A DNA stretch of 64,000 bases from NCBI GenBank assembly GCA_947498155.1, contig CANMJD010000006.1, positions 123,952 to 187,951 of the forward strand, in the 5' to 3' direction. The first letter of the stretch is position 1, and each line of letters begins with the position of its first letter. Below, in pieces: positions 1 to 8,653 of this stretch. The notes under the pieces are model-generated. The model made no database searches. It was given only the letters and a program-made list of their open reading frames with translations, and was not told the origin of the DNA. This DNA is from an uncultured Pseudoruegeria sp. (GTDB lineage: Bacteria; Pseudomonadota; Alphaproteobacteria; Rhodobacterales; Rhodobacteraceae). The translations under genes were made by a program, and so were the position numbers.

Positions 1-828
1 ATGCATGTCATGTTCGACCATGCCGTCCCCATATTCATCCTGTCCGGAAATTCCGAAATTTGCGTCTTTTACATGGGTGCGGAAGTGCATGCGGGTGCCG
101 TTCCACCAGACATAGAAAGGTTTACCCTGTTCATTGGCGCGTTTGATGAAATCAATGGCAGCCGCGACTGTTTCATCGTCCACGGTTTCCATGCGCTTCT
201 TGGTCAGGGGGCCGGTGTCTTCGATCATCCCGTCAGCGGAGGATTTGATCACACCGCGCGGGCCGAATGCCTCACGGAAGGTTTGCCCATCTGCAAGAAT
301 AGCATCCCCCGGATAGTCACGGTTTTCGGGCTCTTCTTCGGCGTTCAGGTGGTAAAGATTGCCGAAAAACTCATCAAACCCGTGGTTCGTGGGCAGCATC
401 CGGTCCTGATCGCCCAGATGGTTCTTGCCGAACTGGCCCGTGGCATAGCCTTCGACCTTTAGCAGGCCTGCAATTGTCGGATCTTCTTCTTGCATGCCAA
501 GATCTGCCCCGGGAAGGCCGACTTTGGAAAGACCGGTGCGATAGACTGACTGACCCATGATGTAGGATGAACGCCCTGCTGTGCAGGATTGTTCGCCGTA
601 ATAATCGGTGAACATCATTCCTTCATCAGCAACACGGTCGATGTTGGGCGTTTCATAACCCATCAAACCTCTGGTGTAGGCAGAGATATTGGACTGGCCG
701 ATATCATCCCCCCAGATCACCAGAATATTGGGCTTGTCTTGGGCAATAGCTGCACCAGCGGCAAAAAACACGCAGGCCGCGATCGCCCCCGCAACGCCCC
801 TATTCCTTGAACCTAACCTATAAGTCAT
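1..828 (-). CDS. Secreted sulfatase (5' part; runs off the window)
   Basis: This is the N-terminal 276 codons of a sulfatase of the alkaline-phosphatase superfamily, which hydrolyses sulfate esters. Residues 1-29 form a signal peptide, so the enzyme is probably periplasmic. Metal-binding aspartates follow at D41-D42 (NILVIWGDDIG). The sulfatase signature C-T-A-G-R at residues 82-86 has the cysteine that is converted to formylglycine. Further on, GKNHLGD and the NGTRMHFRTH region fit the family. The start at 828 is supported by a GGGAGGA ribosome site just upstream. A divergent AraC-type regulator begins 266 bases away and may control it (inference). The C-terminus lies outside the window, and the substrate cannot be told. 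Confidence 0.9.
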   Translation of the reverse strand, partial: MTYRLGSRNRGVAGAIAACVFFAAGAAIAQDKPNILVIWGDDIGQSNISAYTRGLMGYETPNIDRVADEGMMFTDYYGEQSCTAGRSSYIMGQSVYRTGLSKVGLPGADLGMQEEDPTIAGLLKVEGYATGQFGKNHLGDQDRMLPTNHGFDEFFGNLYHLNAEEEPENRDYPGDAILADGQTFREAFGPRGVIKSSADGMIEDTGPLTKKRMETVDDETVAAAIDFIKRANEQGKPFYVWWNGTRMHFRTHVKDANFGISGQDEYGDGMVEHDMH

Positions 829-1094
829 TCTTCCTCCCGGTCGTTCTTTTCTGACACCCCCGCGTCGCTTGAGCGCGGAAACTGCCGTTTGGTTTCACGA
901 TCCAGAGAGACATAGAGTAGAGAATCGCCCGATATGTCGGCAAAGGCGAATCTACGGGGTTTTTTCTGCGATAACCGCGGCTGTCGTCTGGGTGATTAGG
1001 CTCTGCAGATCCGGTTAGTCACAGAACAGATTGAAGTCTGACCAAAACACACTAGGCTTCGGCGAACAGAGATCAATACGATGGTGAGACGCGG

Positions 1095-2093
1095 ATGCCT
1101 GATACACCCAACCGATTTTCGATCCGCGCCGGCGTTTTCCACGGCCCAGCTTCGCTTTTGTCAAAAGACCCCAACCAGTTCCACCGAACGTTGCAAAAGC
1201 TTGACCTGCCAAGTGACGCTGAAGAAATAATCGAGACCGAAGCCTATTTCAAGGGCATCGACAGCGTGACGCGTTTGGCGGAAGATCAGGATTTCTTTCT
1301 TCGGGTCAGCTTGGAACAAAACCTTGAAGAGCTTGGCGTTTACGGGCGTGCGATCGTTGCAGCCGAAACCCTTTGGGATGCCCTGCAAATAGCCCAGACC
1401 GCGCTGCGTTACTATCAGAACAATTCCGAACTGTTCATCCGAACCTATCACGGGCGATGCCGGATCTGGTATATTACCTCGCTGACCGAGTCTGAAGGCT
1501 GGCAGGACATCCAATATACCATGGGGTTGCTTGCCACGGTTGTTTTTCAGGCGAATGCGCAAGTGGATCCAGAAATCACGCTTTCCTATCCGCGCGCTTC
1601 AGCAGCCCATTTCAACGGCAATGATACCATTGCTTCGATACGGGAGTCCTCCCAAGGGCATATTTCCTTTCACGAAAGTCTGCTGAAAGCAAAAATGCGG
1701 TGCTCTGACAGTGTGAGCGGCAGTATCCTGTCGCGCTATTTGCAAGGCAAAACCGTGTTGCAGGGGCCATCTCTTGCGAGATCCGATCTTGTCGCAGGCT
1801 TGGTGAAAGCTTCTTTCGGGGTCGCGCCTTGGTCACTTGAAGACACCGCTCGGGTTCTTGGCATCGGGCCACGGTCTTTGCAAATCCAGCTTCGGGACGA
1901 AGGCACAAATTTCAGAAAAATTCTGAACAGCCAACGCCATGCCGAAGCCCGCCGCCTGCTGGCCGACGGTGAAAGCATCGAATCCACTGCCGATGTGATC
2001 GGTTTCGAGCACCGGCAGAGCTTTTCAGAGGCCTTTACCCAGTGGGAAGGCTGCCCTCCATCAAAATACCGCCTCGCTTTGGCTCTGAACTAA
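1095..2093 (+). CDS. AraC-family transcriptional regulator
   Basis: A 332-residue regulator. The last 90 or so residues carry the double helix-turn-helix of the AraC/XylS family: SLEDTARVLGIGPRSLQIQL for the first helix pair, then SIESTADVIGFEHRQSFSEA and a PSKYR end. The N-terminal 230 residues resemble the AraC-type binding region of the OruR/ArgR-like subgroup, but I recognise no specific effector motif. The gene is divergent from the sulfatase and convergent with the BrkB gene. The ATG at 1095 has no strong ribosome site. Control of the neighbouring sulfatase is plausible from position only. Confidence 0.85.
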   Translation: MPDTPNRFSIRAGVFHGPASLLSKDPNQFHRTLQKLDLPSDAEEIIETEAYFKGIDSVTRLAEDQDFFLRVSLEQNLEELGVYGRAIVAAETLWDALQIAQTALRYYQNNSELFIRTYHGRCRIWYITSLTESEGWQDIQYTMGLLATVVFQANAQVDPEITLSYPRASAAHFNGNDTIASIRESSQGHISFHESLLKAKMRCSDSVSGSILSRYLQGKTVLQGPSLARSDLVAGLVKASFGVAPWSLEDTARVLGIGPRSLQIQLRDEGTNFRKILNSQRHAEARRLLADGESIESTADVIGFEHRQSFSEAFTQWEGCPPSKYRLALALN

Positions 2094-2100
2094 CATACCT

Positions 2101-2946
2101 CTATTGTGCGGGTGCTGGCGTGTTTTTCTGGTTAGCTTCGAATTCGATAAGGCGGCCATTGAACTCCGCACCAATCACAAAAATCACCGCCATCAAATAC
2201 ATGAAAACCAAGGCCGCCATCACCCCCGCCAGCCCCGCATAGGTAACGCTGTAGGATGAGAAATTGGCCACATAGACGGCGAAAATCCGACCCGCGACAA
2301 GCCAGAGCAGCACAGTAAGCACGACCCCCGGGAAAATCTGTTTCAGACTATGAGGATGACCGGGAAGCCAAAGATGGCAAGCAAAGACTGTCACGATCAA
2401 AAGCGCAAAGGAAACCGCCACCCGCAGGCTGTCATAGAAATAGTTTTCCTCAGCGCCCAACTGGACCGCGCCCACATAGAGCGGTACCGCAAAGGTAAGC
2501 ACCGCAGCCGTAATCAGCAGGACCGAACCGCACAGAACAAAGACCACGCAGATCGCACGGGATTTCCAAAGCGGGCGGGTATCTTCTTCCCGGTAGGCAT
2601 CAGTAAGGGCTTGGCGCACGGCATCGACACCATTGGAAGCAAAGAACACCGCCAGAACCCCGCCCACCGTCATCGCCTTGACGCTGCTATCGCGCAAAAC
2701 CGCCTGCAATTCTCTTACAATCGGGCCCGCAATGGCATCGGGCCATGTCCCGTAGATGAATTCCACAAGGTCAGAAGTAGAGAAATCCGCCGAAATCGCC
2801 CGCGCGACAGACAGCGCAAAAATGGTGAAGGGAAACAGCGCCATCATCATCGACAATGCGATATGGCTGCTTTTGGACCATCCATGGTTCGCATCAAACC
2901 GGATCAGGCTGGCCCAAAAGGCATGGGCTACGCGTCGTGCTGTCAT
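2101..2946 (-). CDS. YihY/virulence factor BrkB family membrane protein
   Basis: A 281-residue inner-membrane protein with about six hydrophobic segments. It shows the YihY/BrkB family pattern: an N-terminal amphipathic stretch before the first helix (ALSMMMALFPFTIFALSV), the FASNGVDAVRQALTDAYREE region, and a final membrane span ending GAEFNGRLIE. The family was once called RNase BN, but that assignment was withdrawn, and its function in bacteria is unsettled. The gene ends 7 bases from the convergent AraC gene and stands alone on its strand. Confidence 0.88.
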   Translation of the reverse strand: MTARRVAHAFWASLIRFDANHGWSKSSHIALSMMMALFPFTIFALSVARAISADFSTSDLVEFIYGTWPDAIAGPIVRELQAVLRDSSVKAMTVGGVLAVFFASNGVDAVRQALTDAYREEDTRPLWKSRAICVVFVLCGSVLLITAAVLTFAVPLYVGAVQLGAEENYFYDSLRVAVSFALLIVTVFACHLWLPGHPHSLKQIFPGVVLTVLLWLVAGRIFAVYVANFSSYSVTYAGLAGVMAALVFMYLMAVIFVIGAEFNGRLIEFEANQKNTPAPAQ

Positions 2947-3161
2947 GGTCTGTCCCCCTGCCCCAATTCCCTCACGCCTATCACAAGGACAGCGCCAAAA
3001 GATATAGGCTCAAATCAAGCGGCAGCCACGGGGCGTTTGGCCAATTGACAAGTCTGCGAATTGGGCGTCCTTGCAAGCCGCGCGGAACTGACGTTAACTG
3101 ACTTCTGCCATTTCGGCTCCGGATTCAGGGGCTGTTCTGGCACGTCGCGAAAGGAAATCTC

Positions 3162-4571
3162 ATGGACGTCTCATTTGCAATTCTGGCCCTTATCGCTTTG
3201 GAAGCCGTGGCCTTATGGTTTGCATGGCGCGCGGTTTCCTCGGCGCGAACTTCGCAGGGGGCGGTAGGCTGGGTGGTGTTTTTAATCACTGCCCCATATC
3301 TTGGCGTCCCGCTTTACTTGTTTCTAGGGCACCACAAGTTCAAGCATTACATCATCGCCCGCCGCGACAGCGAAGAGATTATTGAAGGCGTCAAGTCTTT
3401 CAAGATCGCAAACACACCTGAAAACCCCGTCGACTTTCCCGTCCAAGCCTTTGAAAAGATATCTGAACTCCCCGCAGCGCGCGGTAATAACATGACCTTG
3501 CTCATCGATGGCAAAGAAACCTTTGACGCGCTTTTTGCCGCCATCAACGCGGCGCAATCCTATGTTTTGGTGCAGTTCTATATCTTGCGTGACGACGGAT
3601 TAGGCCGCGCCTTGCAAGAGCGCCTGATCGCCGCGGCCGCACGCGGGGTGACGGTGCGTCTGATGTTTGATGGTGTGGGGAGTGCAAAACTGCCGCCTGC
3701 CTATCAGGACAAGCTGCGTGAGGCTGGTGTTCAGGTGGTGGACCCCAAATCCGTAAGAGGCCCGAAAAACCGCTTCCAGATCAACCTCCGAAATCACCGC
3801 AAAACCGTGGTCATTGACGGAAACATCGGCTTCACGGGCGGCTTTAACGTCGGTGACGAATACATGGGACTTGATCCGAAATTCGGGAACTGGCGCGATA
3901 CCCATACAAGGCTGGAAGGCCCGGTTGTTTCCCAGTTGCAACTGATCTTTGTCGAGGATTGGCACTGGGCCACCAGTGAAGTGCTGATTGAGGATTTGAA
4001 CTGGGAAGCGCTACATGCACCCGAGGACATGACCGCGATGATCGTGGCCACGGGCCCCGGGGACGAAATGGAAACCGGAGCGTTGTTCTTCTTCTCGGCC
4101 ATCAGTGCCGCCAAGCGCCGGGTCTGGATCGCGTCACCCTATGTTGTGCCTGACACGGATGTTCTGACTGCCCTGAAACATGCGGCCCTGCGCGGCGTTG
4201 ATGTCCGCATCCTGGCGCCCGAGGTGATTGATCACAAGATCCCCTGGCTTGCTGCCTTTGCCTATTTTGATGAATTGCGCGCCGCGGGCGTACAGGTTTG
4301 GCGATACAAGCCCGGCTTCATGCATCAGAAAGTTGTTCTAGTGGATGACGAATTTGCGGCAATTGGTACAACCAACCTCGACAACCGCTCTTTCAGGTTG
4401 AACTTTGAAGCGATGGCCGTGTTCTTTGATCCCCGCCCGGCCGCCGGAACGGCAACGATGCTGGAAAAGGACTTTGACCGCGCCTGGTTGCTGGACAAGT
4501 CCCTTGCCGAGCAGCCCATGCGCATTCGCGTTGGCGCTCCTATCGCCCGCCTGTTCGCCCCGGTGTTGTGA
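3162..4571 (+). CDS. cls: Cardiolipin synthase (phospholipase D superfamily)
   Basis: A 469-residue membrane enzyme that condenses two phosphatidylglycerols into cardiolipin and glycerol. Two N-terminal transmembrane helices (residues 3-25 and 35-58) are followed by two PLD domains. Each has a catalytic HxKxxxxD motif: H212/K214 in NHRKTVVIDG and H388/K390 in MHQKVVLVDD. The length is normal for bacterial Cls. The ATG at 3162 follows AAGGA with good spacing. No operon partner is visible, and the region downstream is an IS remnant. Confidence 0.93.
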   Translation: MDVSFAILALIALEAVALWFAWRAVSSARTSQGAVGWVVFLITAPYLGVPLYLFLGHHKFKHYIIARRDSEEIIEGVKSFKIANTPENPVDFPVQAFEKISELPAARGNNMTLLIDGKETFDALFAAINAAQSYVLVQFYILRDDGLGRALQERLIAAAARGVTVRLMFDGVGSAKLPPAYQDKLREAGVQVVDPKSVRGPKNRFQINLRNHRKTVVIDGNIGFTGGFNVGDEYMGLDPKFGNWRDTHTRLEGPVVSQLQLIFVEDWHWATSEVLIEDLNWEALHAPEDMTAMIVATGPGDEMETGALFFFSAISAAKRRVWIASPYVVPDTDVLTALKHAALRGVDVRILAPEVIDHKIPWLAAFAYFDELRAAGVQVWRYKPGFMHQKVVLVDDEFAAIGTTNLDNRSFRLNFEAMAVFFDPRPAAGTATMLEKDFDRAWLLDKSLAEQPMRIRVGAPIARLFAPVL

Positions 4572-4786
4572 CTTCGGACCCGAGAACGAATCCCCGTTCT
4601 TCTTGGAATGGATTGCTGCCTCTGACGACCGAATAACCGATGTCGGAAGCTTAATTCGTAGAGCAGGTTCTTGCATGTTTCGGAAGGCATTTCCCCGCTC
4701 TTTGTTCTTCTTGTAGCACTTACCCGTGTTTGTTCCGGACTCGCCAAATCAACCGGGCCACTCCACTATCACAAGTCTGTCTGGCA

Positions 4787-5666
4787 TCAGAGTTTTTGGA
4801 ACCACCCCCAACCCAGAACTTTGAGATAGGTGAAGTCAGTCTGCCAAAGCTGGTTAATCGCCGTCGTTTTGTCTTTGAACGCGTTGGCGGCCTTGATCAC
4901 GATGAAGGCAGGGCTGGTGATCAGATCATGCGCCTTCAGCACGCGATAGACGGAAGCTTCTGATACAAAGTAGTTTTCTCGGTCGGTGAAGGTCACAGCC
5001 AGCTCCCGTGGTGACAGCTCCGTCTCTTTCAGCGCCAGCTTAACGACCTTGTGCCGCACCTGGTCGGGGATGCCCCTCTCGGGATCATGCTGCGCATAAC
5101 CCTGTCGGGCAGTGGGTTCCAGACATGCTTGGGCGTGGGAGATCGGTCCTGCAACCCCGCTTCGCCACGCTGCTGATAACGGTCGCACCAGCGGTAGAAC
5201 GTTGTGCGAGAGATGCCCAGCTTGGCCAGCGTCTGTCGTGCTGACAGATGTGATCCTTCGACCAATCTGATGATCTCCAGCTTCTCGGATGCAGCATACC
5301 TTATTCTTGGTCGGCCCCATCCCCGAGCATGCTTTTTTTGATCAGACGCAATTCCAGCGTTTGCTCGGCCACAACTTCCTTCAGATCGCGGGCTTAACGG
5401 CGCAGGTCTTTGACCTCGTCAGTCGTGGCCGCACGGGCGGTATCGCCAGCCAAACGCCGCTTGCCTGCTTCCATGAAGTCCTTTGACCATTTGTAGTAAA
5501 CGCCCTGGGAAAGGCCCTCACAGCGGCAAAGCTCAGCAATACTGTCTTTGCCACGCAGGCCGTCCAAGACGATCCGGATCTTCTCTTCCGAAGAATACTG
5601 ACTGCGGGTCGCCCGCTCTATGTCTTTGACGATCTTCTCGCCGGGGCTCTTGATTGTCTTTCTCAT
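4787..5666 (-). pseudogene. IS3-family transposase orfA/orfB, broken
   Basis: orfA starts at 5666 (MRKTIKSPGEKIVKDI) with a helix-turn-helix typical of IS3 OrfA. It meets an in-frame TAA at 5394-5396 where the sequence continues RDLKEVVAEQTLELRLIKKS, so a Glu codon GAA probably became TAA. OrfB begins with RYAASEKLEIIRLVEGSHL and its HTH (LAKLGISRTTFYRWCDRY). Near 5075-5125 the frame is lost, apparently by a short insertion, and resumes as IPDQVRHKVVKLALKETEL. The frame ends at WQTDFTYLKVLGWGWF, just into the catalytic core. So there is one nonsense change, one frameshift and one 3' truncation. Confidence 0.8.
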
Positions 5667-5752
5667 CGTCCACTCCTCGGTGGTCACGATGAGCCAGAAA
5701 CACTCTCTTATCAAATCGCCCTAATTGGACCCATAAGCGCTGACGGCAGACA
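4787..5752 (-). mobile_element. IS3-family insertion sequence remnant
   Basis: The segment holds orfA and part of orfB of an IS3-family element on the minus strand. Homology stops near 4797, inside the start of the DDE integrase domain, so the 3' half of the element is missing. The orfA-proximal end probably lies close to 5752, where the minus strand begins TGTCTGCCGTCAGCG; this border is inferred, since the other terminal repeat is lost. It is dead as an autonomous element. Confidence 0.75.
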
Positions 5753-5785
5753 TTGGCAGATGTACGGCGCGATCTCACAATCAGA

Positions 5786-6283
5786 CTAGTCTCCTTCAAT
5801 CGGAGGTGTACAATTTTTTGCGGTGTCCGACCCCAATTCCTGCTGAGCCACTCTCTTGCCAGGCTGGATCTCAACCACTTGTTGATCTGGGCGCACGTAT
5901 TCGTATCCGGCTCCATGCCGAGCATCGACGTGAACGGAAACCGGAGATGCTTTGCCATCACCGGCGAAGAACTCCACCATTCTTGCTCTGACCGTTTCAC
6001 TTTTTGAGTTGAGCATCAGGTCCATACCTACTTCATAAGCGCGCGCTTTGTAGATCGACTTCTCGCTCTCGACGCTTGCAATGAATTCAAGTTGAACCTT
6101 TTGTACGTAATCGCGTACTTCAGGCCGCTTCACGGCCTTGTGAAAACCTTGGGGGCTCATTCCTGCCTCTTCACATGCGGCAGCTATGGTCATGCCCTTC
6201 TTGACGCGCAGATCGATTGCTTGGCGCAGCGCAGCGCGCATGCGTAGGCGGCGGGGCGGAGTGATTGTAGTGAGTTTGTTCAT
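5786..6283 (-). CDS. Phage-type small HTH protein, possibly terminase small subunit-like
   Basis: A 165-residue soluble protein, taking the ATG at 6283 (MNKLTTITPPRRLRM). Residues 15-45 form a helix-turn-helix-like segment (GMTIAAACEEAGMSPQGFHK) of the kind seen in phage terminase small subunits and similar prophage proteins. The middle is helical and charged. The last 15 residues look unstructured and lie next to the IS border, so the C-terminus may have been altered by the insertion. A longer GTG start at 6334 is possible. I do not know a proven function. Confidence 0.55.
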   Translation of the reverse strand: MNKLTTITPPRRLRMRAALRQAIDLRVKKGMTIAAACEEAGMSPQGFHKAVKRPEVRDYVQKVQLEFIASVESEKSIYKARAYEVGMDLMLNSKSETVRARMVEFFAGDGKASPVSVHVDARHGAGYEYVRPDQQVVEIQPGKRVAQQELGSDTAKNCTPPIEGD

Positions 6284-6583
6284 AAGTCCATTGTAACGGC
6301 TCAGAAAGGTATCCAAATGCACTGTCTGTAACACACAACCCCTTCAAGGTTTGAGGCCGCCCATGAAGCTGGAAAGAACATCCTGAAATACGGTTATTGA
6401 CGAAAAATAAAATCGAGAGCGCCAAAAATTAATATCTCGCGAGAGCGTGAGACGACTACCATATCTGGCGCCCGATTTTTGCCCCCGCCCCCCCAAATCG
6501 GGTTCAATCTGACAATCAAAAGGGGTGGGCAGCACTAGATTTTTATAGCCAAACACCAAACGCCAAGCCCTACTGCTGCTTGC

Positions 6584-6928
6584 CTATACATCAATGCTGC
6601 TGGCACTTTTGGTGAGAGTGTCAAAGATGGCATCGTGTGCAGGTAACGCATTCCTGAACACGTATCCCCCCAAATCATCCCTGAACCACTCGATCTGAGC
6701 CACAAGGCCCGCCCGTGACGTGGCCGGGGTGGTGGCAAGAAGCACGCTCAATTCTTGCGCTAGCTCCATTTCGCAACATTCATCAGTTGACCCGTCAGTT
6801 GCGTTTGTCGAAGCATCCAGCGCCTTGCGCCAATCGGCCAACCATTTTACGTGCTGGTCTTTGTTTGTGTCCCGCGAAGCAATTGGCGCATGGTTCACGG
6901 CACATGGCTGATTATCAATAGGAGCCAT
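6584..6928 (-). CDS. Hypothetical protein beside tRNA-Arg
   Basis: A 114-residue acidic protein from the ATG at 6928 (MAPIDNQPCAVNHAPIAS). The sequence has protein-like composition (AQELSVLLATTPATSRAGLV, then AQIEWFRDDLGGYVF), with no transmembrane segment or signal peptide. I recognise no catalytic motif. Its place between a phage-like gene and the 3' end of tRNA-Arg suggests island cargo. The reading frame continues upstream to 7030, but the extra residues look non-coding. Confidence 0.5.
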   Translation of the reverse strand: MAPIDNQPCAVNHAPIASRDTNKDQHVKWLADWRKALDASTNATDGSTDECCEMELAQELSVLLATTPATSRAGLVAQIEWFRDDLGGYVFRNALPAHDAIFDTLTKSASSIDV

Positions 6929-7104
6929 GCGGCTATGGGATTGGTTGAGTTTCAATTTGCATTCCCTCCAGTTGGTTAAGCCCGACATGTGGGCAAGAGG
7001 AAGAAACGAACAGCAGCGAAAATACCGCATGGTGGGAAAACTGGTGGGATGAGATTCATCCGATCCAGATATTCAATATATTACAGCGTGTTGTGTGATT
7101 ACCA

Positions 7105-7181
7105 TGGCGGACCGAGGAGGATTCGAACCCCCGACCCCCTGATTCGTAGTCAGGTACTCTATCCAGCTGAGCTATCGGTCC
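7105..7181 (-). tRNA. tRNA-Arg (anticodon ACG)
   Basis: A 77-nt cloverleaf. The acceptor stem GGACCGA pairs with TCGGTCC, followed by discriminator G and an encoded CCA. The D arm is GCTC...GAGT. The anticodon stem CCTGA/TCAGG encloses the loop CTACGAA, giving anticodon ACG. The T arm contains GGTTCGAAT. An ACG anticodon is normally edited to ICG and reads CGU, CGC and CGA. The accessory patch 4787-7104 adjoins its 3' end, a common integration point. Confidence 0.96.
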
Positions 7182-7234
7182 GCGTTGGTGAGGCGGTGTT
7201 TAGTCCTGCCCGCCAGAGAGTGCAAGAGCGAAAA

Positions 7235-8638
7235 TCAAACTTCTGCACCAGAATCTGAAATTTCTCCTTTTGGCAGATAAATCGCGAAAACAGTGCCGGT
7301 CTCATCGGTTGAACGCAGCTCCAGACGCCCCCCATGGCCGCGCACGAGTTCCTGCGCGATCACAAGGCCTAGACCGGTGCCACCCTTGCGCGCGCCGCCC
7401 TCAAAGGCGGTAAAGAGCTTTTCGCGCGCCCGGACAGGCAACCCCGGTCCGGTGTCCGCCACAGTAATGGTCCAGGCTTCAAATTCATCCACCGCACCAA
7501 GCGTCACAGTACCGCCCTGCCCTGTGGCGGCGATAGCCTGCCGCGCATTGCGCACCAGATTGGCCAGCACACGATAAAGCTGTTCCGGATCGGCCCGCAC
7601 CATCAGATCCGGGGCGATCTCGCTTTGGATAAGCACGTCCTGATCCTGTGCGGCAATGATTTCATTGGCCACAACATCGGCGGCCACATCCTCAAGCAAT
7701 ATCCGGTTCAGACGCGGCGCGGGTTCTTCGGCTTTGCCAAAAGCCAGCGTTGTTTCACAAAGGTTCACCGCGCGGCTGATCGAATTCATCAAACGGGGCA
7801 CGGCGCGTTGCACCGCCGGATCGCTGCTGATCTCCATACGGTCAGTGAACAACTGTGCTGTGGTCAGGATATTGCGCAGGTCATGGCTGATCTTGGCCAC
7901 CGCGCCGCCCAACTGGGCCAGACGCTCTTTCTGGCGCAGGGCGTTGGTCAGCTCTGTTTGCATCGACTGCAGCGCCTCCTCGGCTTCGTGCAGCTCTTTG
8001 ATACTGGCGGTGGGCTGAATGATGCGGCGCGCATCCTCGGGGGCGGCGGCATAAGACTGCATATGATTGACCACCCGTTTGATCGGGGTCACCAGAAAAC
8101 CGCGCACGGCCAAAAACAACAGGGTTGCGGTAAACACCGAGATTACCGCCGACAGGATCAGGATTCGCACTCCGTAATCCAGCATCAGGTGACGCAGGTT
8201 TTCGGTGTCGGTGGTGATCTCGATCAAAAGCCCAGCGTCCTGAACCGGTTGCCCGATCACACGTATGACCTCGTTATTGCCGTTAACCAGACGCATCATC
8301 GCATCGCGGATCAACTCCATCGCTCCGGCGTTCCGCAAATCAAAGGTCTTTTCGACCGGAGCCGGCATCGGCGAAGACAGCACAAGCTGGCGCACCTCGT
8401 CGCGGCGCAGCACGACGTTGAACACATCGGCATTGGTCAGCAGTTCTGCCTCCAGTTCCGGATCGATCATGTCGTTGGCCAAAAGCGCCAGCGAGGCGAT
8501 TTGCGACTTTTCCAGCTTCAAAAGCAGGTAATCCTCGCGGAACCGCGCCACCGATGGCACAAAGATCAGCACCTCCGCCAACATCACGAAGACAACCGTT
8601 AACAGAAGGAAACGCCCAGAGAGCGAATTCAGGAACAT
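7235..8638 (-). CDS. Membrane sensor histidine kinase (orphan)
   Basis: A 467-residue kinase. Two transmembrane helices (about 8-30 and 157-180) flank a periplasmic sensor of about 125 residues. A HAMP-like linker (181-235) precedes the HisKA domain with phospho-acceptor H252 in KISHDLRN. The HATPase domain has an N box (NLVRNARQAI), a G1 box (DTGPGLP) and a G2 box (GGTGLGL). It is the last gene of an operon, starting 15 bases after the flavoprotein gene. No response regulator lies beside it, so its partner is elsewhere. The operon context suggests that it senses redox or envelope state (inference). Confidence 0.9.
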   Translation of the reverse strand: MFLNSLSGRFLLLTVVFVMLAEVLIFVPSVARFREDYLLLKLEKSQIASLALLANDMIDPELEAELLTNADVFNVVLRRDEVRQLVLSSPMPAPVEKTFDLRNAGAMELIRDAMMRLVNGNNEVIRVIGQPVQDAGLLIEITTDTENLRHLMLDYGVRILILSAVISVFTATLLFLAVRGFLVTPIKRVVNHMQSYAAAPEDARRIIQPTASIKELHEAEEALQSMQTELTNALRQKERLAQLGGAVAKISHDLRNILTTAQLFTDRMEISSDPAVQRAVPRLMNSISRAVNLCETTLAFGKAEEPAPRLNRILLEDVAADVVANEIIAAQDQDVLIQSEIAPDLMVRADPEQLYRVLANLVRNARQAIAATGQGGTVTLGAVDEFEAWTITVADTGPGLPVRAREKLFTAFEGGARKGGTGLGLVIAQELVRGHGGRLELRSTDETGTVFAIYLPKGEISDSGAEV

Positions 8639-8653
8639 GGTCTTTTCAGCCCC

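Noticed and set aside
7625..8602. Long plus-strand frame
   Set aside because: It is antisense to the histidine kinase; the translation is rich in His and Gln, as in mirror frames, and has no domain.
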